From Loripinus fragilis (lineage: Eukaryota > Mollusca > Bivalvia > Lucinida > Lucinidae), in contig OZ026518.1 in NCBI GenBank assembly GCA_964019695.1, forward strand, positions 81,897,950 through 81,961,949: a stretch of 64,000 nt of DNA, given 5' to 3'. A program made the translations under genes and the position numbers. Under the pieces are notes generated by a model. That model worked only from the letters and a program-made list of their open reading frames with translations, ran no database searches and was not told where the DNA came from. Positions within the stretch are counted from its first letter, which is position 1. Each line of letters starts with the position of its first letter. Below are positions 48,401 to 60,400 of this stretch, one piece after another.

Positions 48401-51400
48401 CAAAATGTTGATTAGTTGTTCAGGGACGACTAAGTTTCCCTACACCCAGTCATAATCAATTTCTACCCCACTAATTTTCCACCCACTTTTGTCCAGATCT
48501 GGGAGGCATGGCTTGTTTACATGGGAGTTTATCCATACAAAGACTTGATAATTCACTCTGTGTATGTGCATTTCAAGGGCGGAAGGGCAGGGTGGTAGTA
48601 AGCTCACGTCCATGCCATTTGAAATGTTAAGTGTATTTGTATGGCTTTGGTACTTTTTAAGAAACATGTCATACCGCAATTTGTTCACATTTGTGTAAGT
48701 TGCACCACCATAAATAGCACATGTGAGGGCTTCGATGTCACTGATGAGTGTCTCAGAGCATTTTTTCTCTTGTCCTACCCTTCTTAGAATTTGTATGAAT
48801 TGGGGGCTTTTCTCTATTAGTTTTATAGGGGCAAGCTTTCCGCGACGGACAAAGGCACTGGTAGTGTCGCATCCTGTAAAACAGTGTATGGCTGGTAAGA
48901 CTGTGCAGATTTCGTCCCCTATATTCTGAACGATGTTGTTGATATTCAGAAGGCGTCTTTTGTTGCCCACACCAGTGTCAAACAAAACTGTTAAGTGTAT
49001 ATCTTTGCAATATCGTGCAAGCAGTACTAACACATCTGTGTCAGGTGACCTTACAATTATAGTACTTGCATCAGGCAGTGATGTTCTGATATCAAGGCAG
49101 TGTAGTATAATCCTTGTATCTGCTTCCTCATGAGAAGAAAATAAAGTTTCTTCTGGATATTTTGATACAGTCTTGCCATCTTCACAGGTAAGATGGAAGA
49201 CCTCTTCACCAATGACAAAGTATAGGTTTCTATTTACAAGTCTAGTAGCATACTTGTCAGTTGTCCATTGGTCCAGAAGCAGGCTAATGAGTTGTGTCTT
49301 GTTTTTGTCATAGCTCATAAAGCTCTTCCAGTCATGTGGTGTCTTACTTTTGACACCTGACAACAGATGTGTTGGTGCTGTGCCTCTGCGTGAACGGTCG
49401 TAAGACTTAATAGATAACTGCTTATTTGTATCAGTGACAAAATCAACACGCTCTGACTTTGGTAACTGGTTGAAAACAGACTCTGCTAGTTCCTCGAAGG
49501 TGCCAGGAATAGCTGTTAAGCTCTGTAGTATGGCATTACCATCAATGACATGTACTCCATTAGAAGGCCGATCGATTGTTGGTTCAATGTGTGATTCCAA
49601 GAAATACAGAAGTTTCGACTTGTCAGTTTTGGTGGGCATGCCATCAGCAGTTGCCAGCGACCATGGAACAGGTCCCAGAGGAAACGACAACGTCAACTCG
49701 AGGTCAACATTATGTTCAATTGAAAGAAGGACAAGCTGACCAAAAACGTTTCTTTCAGCTCTGATCTGGCTGAATTTGTTTTGTAAACTGGTCAATTTTT
49801 TTATATCAATAGCGGCAAAAGTCTTCAGCTTGTTGCGCTTGATCGGATTGTGATTGTGTAGCTCTGATCAGTGTCAAGACCATCTGAATGATTTCCATAT
49901 ACCTTGCCCAGAACTGAGCAGTTTTGCCATGACTGCCTTTCAGAACCTCTGATTTGAATGCATGGTACTTTTCAAAATAATTTTTGAAGTCTTCAGATTG
50001 TTCTACCATGTCCAGTGCCTCTTTAGATGGATTTGCTATCAGATCTCTAAGAAAACTGAATGTCTCATTTGACACACAATCTTCACGCAAGTGCTCCTCT
50101 TTGAACCGTGTTAGCATAAGCCACTCTAAAGCGTCAAAGAGTAATTTATGCACTCTTAGAGCTCTGTTAAAGTGCTCGCCCGACATGACTCTATTTAATG
50201 AGCCACTGGCGCAAATTCCAGATTCTATAATGATCTCTGAAAATCCACTGCCTCTCATCATCTTCGCGACTGTTCCAAATAAAGAGCAGATAGTGTGGAA
50301 GACACCCATTCGTACTACTATCTTGCTAAACAAATCTGAATACTGCCAAACCAAGGCATAAGCTTCCTTGGCAACAGCCAGGTCAAATGTGACAATTGCA
50401 TACTTTTGATCAACTTCACCACTTGCCTTAAGCGACTGTTCCAAGATATATTGAACCATTGAATTGTCATTTATTGATTTGTTAAGTGGTGCCATATATT
50501 CCACATTTGATGTTGAACAATGCTTTTCAGTAGCAGTTTGTGACAGCCATCCTGCCCAGGATGGAACTGTCTGACTATCCATAGACCCACCAACATCACG
50601 ACAAATAACCCATGTGAAGTTATCCATTTAAATATCTTTAAATGAGTACTCTACTTTACTTGTCTGAACATCAAAAGTAGGGTCGACCTTTGCCTTAGCA
50701 TAACAGGGTCTTATCTGAACCTCAATGGGCGTTACAGATCTGTCCCATGATCTTGGAGTTTGTCTGCTTCAGCCACAGCTGTAGTTATTTCTGGGTCACG
50801 AATGTCTTGTATAACAATTCCATGTGTCGAATGTGTCGTTCCAGACCCTGATGGTGTTTCCTCGTCAAGATCAAAATTATCATAGCACAAATGAATGACA
50901 TGGTTATTGTTCCTAGAGATATTTCTGGGTAAAACTGATTCTGATGATGTTACAGATTTACACATGGCTGTTTCCAGCTCCAGAGTTCTGGAATACGACT
51001 GCCCATGACCATAACGATTTAAATCCTTATAAACTCAGCGCTGCCTGTTAGATGCCATACAGCCATTGGTAGTGTAACATGTTTTTGCATTACCCAGTCG
51101 CCATTTGTTGTGGCATAGCAGAGGTTTTCAGCAAAAGACATTGCATAAAGTTGAGTTTTCAAGCTTGCATGTTTAACAGGCTTTCCAGTAATGACAAAGA
51201 TAAGGAATGTCAATAAAATCTCTGGAGGTCGTCTCTCACCTGAGAGTAACCAGGAAGCAGAGGGGGGCCAAGGCATAGGTTCACTCTCTATTTTGCCTTC
51301 CATGATATGGCGTCTTATGATAGCTGCACTTTCTATGAGGCGCTTCTCATCTGAGGCTGCCAATCCAAATGCAGCCTCAACAGCCTCTCCTTCTACATCA

Positions 51401-54400
51401 GCAGCATATACTAGTTTTGCTTTCTTAGGTGGTTGCCAGAAAGCCAGCCTCTTTCCAAAATGCTTATAAAGTTTGTCTTTCAACTTATAAGTTTTGTAAT
51501 TGTCATTGTAAAATTTTGGATAGTTTTCTAACATGTATGTTAGATATCTTTCTCGAATCATGGACAATCTTTCTATGTTACCGCCAAATATTATATGCTC
51601 TTCTATGTACTTACTGATGTATTTAAATGCAGCATTGTGCGCTAATTGTGACAGTGATGATTCACTATCCGTGTGTGTAACATGCCTTTCGCCGATATCT
51701 CGATTGTAATTTCTTAGGCAATAGTTATGATATCATGCCTCTCTGGCTTGCAAAGCCTGCCCGCGTACTTTGCAAAGTATTTTCTCATCACCCTTTGTCT
51801 CAGCAGCAGTTTTGATAGATTCTTCCGCTGTTGGGGTAACACATCTGACCAAAATTTGCTTTTTTCGATTGACTTGTATATACTGTTTATCACAAAACAA
51901 GCATTTGTCAGAAGGGAAAAGCGCAAAACATGTGGCTGACGATGCAGTGAAAGATGGTCTGCCCCTCTTTGAGGTACTGGGAACCTGATCGTCTGCCACA
52001 GTTAAACTAATCTTGCGCTTGCCAGCCTTTGGTAGAAGAGTGAAAAGCTGGTAACACCTTCTGTTGTATCCATGTACCATTGGATCAAAACTTTCAGGTA
52101 TGTTTCCTGATATTTCTGGGAGTCTGTGGGTCACATCTGAAAATGTGAGCCTCATTTGTGCCACAGACTTGATTTTGTTGAAAGTGTCTTCTGCAGCAGG
52201 TGTAATTGTTTCTTCAACCGTGCTAGAGAAATGAATAATACATTCTCTCCCATCGCTGCCTTTGGTGCTTGGTGTTTTCTTGCTCTGAGGCTTTGTCTTA
52301 AGAGCCACTGGTTGTTCCATTTTGGAACAAAGAAGATGCACTGCTTAAACAATGATAAATGTATGAGAGTTTGAAATGAACAATGATATACACTAACCAA
52401 CGAAAATGGTAAATGACACAATAATGTAGCTCAAATATATAGAAAGACGGATGGGTGGATGGGTGAATGAATGGACTCACAGATGAGTGGATGGTGGATG
52501 CATACATGTGTTAATGGGTGGATGGAATGCTGGGTAGATGGGTGGGTGGAGATAGATAGATTTTTATTATTCATCAATCTTTTCGTCGTTTTCAGCTTGA
52601 GATTTTTAATGATCTAGAGCAGAAGATGAAATGATGTTGTATTTACAGCGTTTTTTCAGACGCCAAAAACACAGCGCACAAAGCCAAAACATAGACGCAT
52701 CAAGAAAAAGTGTACATTATTAAAAGTGTTCAAGTGTGCATGCTTAGTACCTGTGAAGGTTCTTTGACTAAAGGGTCCCTGTGACCAACTGTTCAAGTGA
52801 GTAAACAGCGAAGGTTCTGGTGAGACTGCAGATGCGCAAGCTTGCCTGAACTTTTGCTTTTTTGCAAGAATGGTTGTTTTTCTGCGATATGGTTCATTTG
52901 TTACATCTATATTGGCACAAAGGCGCATGCACATTTTTACACGTCTATGCAATAATATGTTTTTAAGTAAAGCCTGCTAAAAATTAACCCATTTCTGCTC
53001 CATACATAAACTTTGTGCGTATCATAGAACCAACTGAATGGGGCGATTCCAATTCAATATTCCTTAGACGCAGCACCAACTGTATTAAATACCTACAATC
53101 TATATCAAATAGATATTGATATTTAACATAAAAATAGTGTAAGCGATCATAGTAAGTCATTTTTTCATTTCAGAAGAAGCCTAATAAATTTGCTCTATTC
53201 ACTGACTGATTTAATGCATGTATATACATTAACTGCCGTACTGATATTCGGAAGTAACATACAATACAATTGGTAACATATATAACGGTAATAACACAAG
53301 GTATTTTAAAGATGAATATCTAAAATAGGTAACTGTGATATAAGAAGCACATAAGCCTGTCCCAGCATGCAAATTATTACGAAAAGGTATTGTTGGAGAC
53401 ATTATCAGGAACGTTTAACGCTATTTGGGGGTAACGCAAGTAACACGGGTGTTACACGTTAACGCTGCCACTCTCAGAGAGCTAACATGTTTCATTTTGT
53501 GGCTAATATAATGTAGTATCAGAAAATCATAGTGTACAAAATTCCCCCTGGGGGGAGGGGGGTCTATAGCCAGCTTAAGGCCTATCAGCCTTTACTGCCC
53601 ACATAAAAAAGTTAAAATCCTAGGGTATTCAATGAAGGCAATGATTTTGATAAAATATTGTCAGATGAATGTCCAGACTGATCTAAGTAAGTATGTGTGC
53701 AAAGATCAGGAATCAATACAATCAATTACCACACCTGACCCAGGATACCAATTGGAAAGTAACAAACTCACGGTTAGACACCACAAACGAGAGCCAAGAG
53801 GTCAGCCCTTTATAACATAGTCGGGGCTGTATCGTATAGTAGTACTTTTCAAAGTCAAAAACAACAGTTCATAATAATGGTTTATTATGCAAATCAATCC
53901 AGGTTTGAGCTGATAATAACGCTATACAGTCTACATGATCATGACTGATCAACAAGCTTATTCTGATCGATCTCGCTCTTTCTCTCTAACGAAATGGTAA
54001 CGATGAGCAGTTTATATAGTAAAATCTGAGAACATTATGACAAAGAATGATGGCTGACCTTATCGCAAACGCCTGTCTCCTGGGGTGTGATCAGCTGACT
54101 ACGTGGAAAAACTATAGCACATGATAGAAACTTTCCATCACCTGACAGAATATGCAGCCACAGAGGTTCCTTCATAATATAGCTCATAGCTGGGCACTAA
54201 TCCAGCCTAACTATTACCATCGTGAAATCTAACTTTTGAGCCCATATCCTGACAACAGCTAGCTATTGTGGGGACTGATTCTCAACTTAGAATATCATCC
54301 ATAGGCCTGTGACTCCAGTGGTTTGAAGCTAAGACCCCTAGGCTACTCAGGCCCACAGAATATTCTTTATTGAACTGCACATGCAGAATAAAGGTGCAAG

Positions 54401-57400
54401 AGCAAATAAGTATTTGTACATGTAGAAGCATGTGATGCCAGCCTCACACGATCTATTGATATTAGAAAACTTAAACAATGATTTAAATTAATGCCAATAT
54501 AAAAGATCATATACATTTAGCTAGTTTTAAAGTTCATCAGGTGGACTCCTATGCCAGCCTTTCAAAATACGATAGTAGCAATTTTTACGTCTTTTCTTGC
54601 AGGAATAAATAATGTGCAGTATTCAATTTGAATGCTGCCAATCAACTACATTGACTTTAGGTCCGATCAAGAACAGTTTGATCATTTTGTCCCTCAACCT
54701 TCCAACAGTGTTTCAGTCATTTAGAGCAGGTGAAAAGGGCTATTATGTCACAAACCTCCCTTTCTTTTAAGAAATTATTTTTTCTTAAGAAAAGACAAAT
54801 TAATTTAAAACAAAGAAATTATATGACATAATATAAAACAGAAATCAATATGCAATTATTGGTGCACCACTCATATAAGCAAGAAATTATAATATCTATC
54901 TACTTTAGAATGGGATATCTTCTACAGAACGACAAGAATACACAACCAATCACTGATTGATCACTTAGTAAGTAATTAATAAGTGATGAGTGTATATACA
55001 ACATAATATGCTCGCCCTCGTTGACCATGCCATACTCATAATAATATCATAACAAAAATAAAGAGTTATATCCACCATTACATTGACAAGTTTTCTTAAA
55101 ATTTAGATTTTGTTTTCAAATAACTTCCTTAAATAATTAGTCTACACTTGTGGACCACATCTTAATACTTTAAGGAGTGTCTGCAAGTGTTTACTTTGAT
55201 TAGTCTTGCCAATGAAATGAGGATCAATAAAAAATAAATTCTTTATTAGTCATGAAGTGTCATTTCCATACAGAAAGTTCATGACCCAATCACTTCTTTT
55301 TAGTCTTTATTTTTATGTCAAGCACCATCCCTCTCTCTGGAATACCCATCATAGGACAATGGTAACTTTTACTCTGGATGTACACTCCCTCTTCTTCCGT
55401 ACTTGGAATATGGTGACGGTTGATCACCAAGTATATAGGCTGTGGTGAACCCACGGAATCTTGTACCGATAATACGACTCCTCACTCGCTTGTCATGAGC
55501 ATCATGAATCTTGAACAGGAACAATCAATATCATAGTATAATAAATATTCACTTTAAGTACAACCTTTAGGGTTCATACTTAAAGGCTTAATATGATTGA
55601 AAGTTTATCAATCTTGCATGACCTCAAGGGTCAAACAAGATAAAGTCAATAAAATCTTCGTGCAAGCTGATCTTTAGGATCAATGCTAGGCACCGCGTGC
55701 AGTTATTTCATCCAACATATTAAACTTTAATTCAATTAAGGACACAATATTTACAGTTTCTATACAACAGCTGTAACATTCATATAGAATAATTGTTATC
55801 ATGATCCAATTATTTCCATGCCATCATGGCATCTGTCCTCTTAAGGATGTTGATTGACCTTCTGGATCGTTATGGACGATCTTGGAGTTAACCATTGTGG
55901 ACATTTCTATATCTTCGAAGGAAGGCGACTGTTTCTCTCAGAGCCATGTACATTAGCCAATTTTCTACCAATTATTTGATTAAGACACGCACCCTTACGC
56001 ATGATTAACTATATAATTAAAATTACAAAAACAATTAATGCGACGGATATTACTATAACAAATGTCCAGTTAATTTTATTCTCTCCACTGTTCAAACTTA
56101 AGACATTGTAATTTCTTGTTTCTTTAAGAAAATGTTGTAACGGAACCTCTTCTATAATAATCAGATGAGAGGGTATATTAATTTTCCCTGACTCGAAAGT
56201 TTCTGTTTCGGTAATGTTTCCAACAGAGAACTTTGATAAGTTATGTAATTTCAAAAGTGCCTGTAAAGGATCTATTCTTTCAAAGTAACTATTCTGACCA
56301 AACTATGTGACAGTTGTCAATACTTGTTTGACGCTTTACATGTGTAATTTAATTTAATAATGCCAAAAGGTGGTTTAATTTTTAAATCATTAGTCTTTAA
56401 CTCATTAGACCTACAAGTAACAGTAAAGGTCAAAGGTTTATCAGTAGTAACAATCCAGATACCACGAGTCAAATGTCTTGTGATTGGAAGTGTCTCAAAG
56501 ACATCCTGCATTTTACACAAAGTTTTTAAGATCATGGGTGTTTTCCATGAATAATGCCATAATACAAAGTTTGTTTATGTTTGTCTGATAGAATGCAGTC
56601 TCTGGATTACAAAACTGATAATGGTGATTTGTACACATTCGATATGTATAATTTGACAAAATTGAAAATTTTTAATTGGTGTTCTGTAAGGTCTCATTTT
56701 TATTGGTTCATTATTTCCTGTGTCAATATGCATTTTTTTACAGTTTCGGTGTGACCTAATTCAGAGTCTTTGTTGAAAAATAAACCTTGATTTTTAATAA
56801 TTAATTTTTCAATTTGTGATCTATACTGTGGGGATACATCTAAGTCACTTAAATTTAATTTACTGTCACCATTTTTCTGTTGCATGGCTGAGTTTACTTG
56901 CATTACTGTATTTTGTATACCTGATATTTTAGCCAGTAAACCATGTCTTTGAATTTTAATGAACTTATTTGTATTGTTTACAGCTAATATTGGCAATGAC
57001 CTATCTTTAGCCAAGGTTGAGACAGTATTTATTATTAGAAGGCCAGGTTGGTTCACAATAAAGCCTTTATCAATTTGACAAACTTCTTAATTTTGTCCTA
57101 CAGGTAGATCTGGATTTTCCCTTACCTTACCTTTACATATCAAAGCTGTTTGTTGTTTAATTTAGTATGTCTTTTTCATTCTTACTGTAAATTCTATATA
57201 TATATATGTCTTCTTCTAAATTTACGTAATGCTTACCATTGATTCTGAGACATTTTAAATCAAAATATAACCTAACATTATTGTTTTTCAGCCAGTCCAA
57301 TCCAAGTATCAAATTTCTATTCAAATCTCTGATCACATAAAACTCCTGTGACATTTCGGTTCCACCGATAGATATTTGCACAGTGATACAACCATCACAT

Positions 57401-60400
57401 CTTAATTCAGTACCATTTGCAGATTTTAAACAAAGTTTCTGTTTACAAGCTTTGGTCTATTTTTTAATTGATCATAGATACGACGATGCATCAAAGAGCA
57501 CTCCACTCCAGTATCTACAAGATTTCTATACCTTTGTTTTCCTATCTTTAACAAACAAGTAGTAGGACTGCCTGAAACATCGATTTTAAAATTTTCTTGA
57601 GGTGAATTTCCTTTTATGTTGTTGCTACTCCTTGCATTGACCTCTTTATGCAAAGAGTGACCTAGTTTTCCTGTTGATTATAGTTTGATTGTCATGGATT
57701 ACCATGACCTACAGATGGTCTTGGTTTATCTGTTGGCCTACAGTCCCTACTCACCTGTCCTAGCATACCACGATTCCAACTTTTTATTTGCCTTAAGTTC
57801 TGTGCAGGGTTTGCACTGTTTATCCTATTGAACCTATTGGGGTGATGTTGACCTCTGAACCTTTGACCTCTGGAGTGGTCAACTTCCATGGGCTCATGAT
57901 GGCTTGACTGGGCATGGCCGTGTGTCATTTGTACCCTTACCCTCAAATTTTGCTCGTTGGTGGCAATAGCAGTGGCGCCCTGCAAGGTGTGGGGCTGGTC
58001 CCTTAATATTTTCATTTTAAGTGGGTCATTTGTTATTCCATCTACGAAAATATCAATTAACTGGCGTTCTACTGCTTCTCCCCCCCCCCCTGATTTAAGT
58101 ATGCCATTTCGACAAGAGACAAAATTCTTTCTGAAAACACTTGTATCGTTTCGCCAGCCTTCTACTTCACTGACCTCAAAAGTGACAATGCCATTTGCCT
58201 GTCAGTGACGTCAGAAAACCTGACTGAAAGTTGATATTTTAACTGTTGCCATGTGTTATCTGGATTGGCATGTATATACCGTTGAATGAAACCAGATACC
58301 GCGCCACCTGAAGTTTGGTATGCAATGTACCTTTTTCTGTGATCTGGCATATTTACTAAAATTGCATATTTTTCATTTGATTTCACCCAGGGTTTCCGTC
58401 AAATTTTTGAACAGTGGAGGATATGCCCTGTGTAGTAAAAGCGTGATTTAGTTGAGCAATTTCAGCTGTCATTGCTTGCCAAACAGTTATGACAGGATCT
58501 ACGCCTTGACCCTGTGCATGCACTTGTCACTCGGCCATTTTATTTTATAAAAAAAAATGAAATTAGTCTTTTTAGAAAAATATTATTAATAAAGTAAAAT
58601 TGAAAATCAAATATTCATTTCTTTTTCTCACAAACTATATTGCCTTATAATTGGTAGAATCATGGCAAACATACATCGAAACAAAAAAAGAAGAAGAAAA
58701 CTGTTCTTACCTTGTTCCCTTCCATGTCCTTGTGATGTCCTGTCCTGAATAACGATTAAGTAAAGAGTGTAGACACTGACTATCCTGCGAACGGCAGTCA
58801 AAACGACTCTATAACATAGTCAGGGCTGAAACGTATAGTAGTACTTTTCAAAGTCAAAAACAACAGTTCATAATAATGGTTTATTATGCAAATCAACCCA
58901 GGTTTGAGCTGATAATAACGCTATACAGTCTACATGATCATGACTGATCAACAAGCTTAATCTGATCGATCTCGCTCTTTCTCTCTAACGACATGGTAAC
59001 GATGAGAAGTTTATATAGTAAAATCTGAGAACACTATGACAAGGAATGATGGCTGACCTTATCACAAACACCTGTCTCCTGGGGTGTGATCAGCTGACTA
59101 CGTGGGAAAAGTATGCACGCGATGGAAACTTTCCATCACCTGACAGAATATGCAGCCACAGAGTTTCCTTTATTATATAGCTCATAGCTGGGCACTAATC
59201 CAGCCTAACTATTACCATCGCGAAGTAAAACTTTTGAGCCCATATCCCGACAACAGCTAGCTATTGTGGGGACTGATTCTCAACTTAGAATATCATCCAT
59301 AGGCCTGTGAATCCAGTGGTTTGAAGCTACGACCCCTAGGCTACTCAGGCACACAGAATATTCTTTATTGAACTGCACATGCAGAATATAGGTGCAAGAG
59401 CAAATAAGTATTTGTACATGTAGAAGCATGTGATGCCAGCCTCACACGATCTATTGATATTTGAAAGCTTAAACAATGATTTGAATAAATGCCAATATAA
59501 AAGATCATATACATTTAGCTAGTTTTAAAGTTCATCAGGTGGACTCCTATGCCAGCCTTTCAAAATACAAGAGTAGCAATTTTATCATCTTTTCTTGCGG
59601 GAATAACTAATGTGCAGTATTCAATTTGAATGCTGTCCATAAACTGCGTTGACTTTAGGTCCCATCAGGAACAGTTTGATCATTTTGTCCCTCCACCTTC
59701 CAACAGTGTTTCAGTCATTTAGAGCAGGTGAAAAGGGCTATTATGTCACACCTTTCCCAGAAGTGACCACAAGGCACATATAAACAGACGCTCACATAGA
59801 CATAGCAAACACAGGACAGAAAAAACATAAACGATCCACAAAAGAAGTACCGCCTTGGAACGGTCAGTAAAATATATCTTACTGGAGGGCTTAAACCGCT
59901 TTAAGCCTGGAAAATCACAAGTTATATGCGTTTCTATAGAAATTAGCATTTGGATCCCCTGTAAAAAGCTGCCCCCCCCCCCCCCCTAGAAAAAACTTGG
60001 ACCCTCTCTGGATTCTTGGAAAAGTAAAGTTTTCTCTGTAATAAAAACATTGGACCACCTCTGTAAACTGTAAAATAAGTTGAGAACTAAAACAACGTTG
60101 TCCAGGCTGTTTTCTGGCCGTCAGGCCTAGACCCCCTCACAATAATTCCTGGATACACGCATGATGCCAAAACTAGAGGTAAGTGTTTTGTTTGAGCCTT
60201 CATCTACGTCTAAACTGTATGTGTAATAAGTATCAAAATCTCGTGCACCGACTCATATATTGATATACATGTGCATGTGCGTATATTTCACGAGCAAATT
60301 ACTAGCAAAGAAATTATTAACAAAAAAAAGGCATTTCGATTTTTTAAAAAAAAAATATACAGGCATGTCGTGAGCTTCGAACTCACCATCTCAGCCTTAG

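Larger units (their letters stand above)
47513..53584 (-). mobile_element. Large DNA transposon with XPG/PIN-nuclease gene (Academ-like?)
   Basis: The left TIR (47513-47660: ggctatagactcccctctac ... cctctgagagtggcagcg) is inverted at the right (53420-53584: cgctgccactctcagag ... ggtctatagccagc...taaggccta). These roughly 150-base ends enclose a 4-kb decayed gene on the minus strand. The pairing of a zinc-binding N-terminus with an XPG-like nuclease recalls the Academ superfamily, where one lineage is known to encode XPG. The assignment is inference; I cannot confirm the target duplication. A gatg-type minisatellite (52441-52556) lies in the right arm. Confidence 0.72.
53812..59750 (-). mobile_element. 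Gypsy-type LTR retrotransposon, env-bearing, RT deleted
   Basis: Long direct repeats (53812-54752 and 58811-59750) bound a 4.06-kb interior. The 5-bp target duplication ccttt (53807-53811 and 59751-59755) lies within another repeat whose uninterrupted form is visible at 44660-44710. A minus-strand polypurine tract (about aaaagaaagggaggtt, 54753-54770) adjoins the left LTR, so that one is the 3' LTR. Gag, protease, a pol linker and an env-like end occur in that order, all decayed. No reverse transcriptase, RNase H or integrase is seen between 56700 and 56560, where they should be. LTR divergence of roughly 4% marks an older insertion than the one at 35348. Confidence 0.9.

Noticed and set aside
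48440..49795. Intact 451-codon host gene
   Set aside because: It is only the last segment of a longer decayed frame inside inverted terminal repeats, and homology continues in-frame past its stop and upstream across other breaks.
51191..51469. 92-codon plus-strand open frame
   Set aside because: Antisense shadow of the decayed transposon gene.
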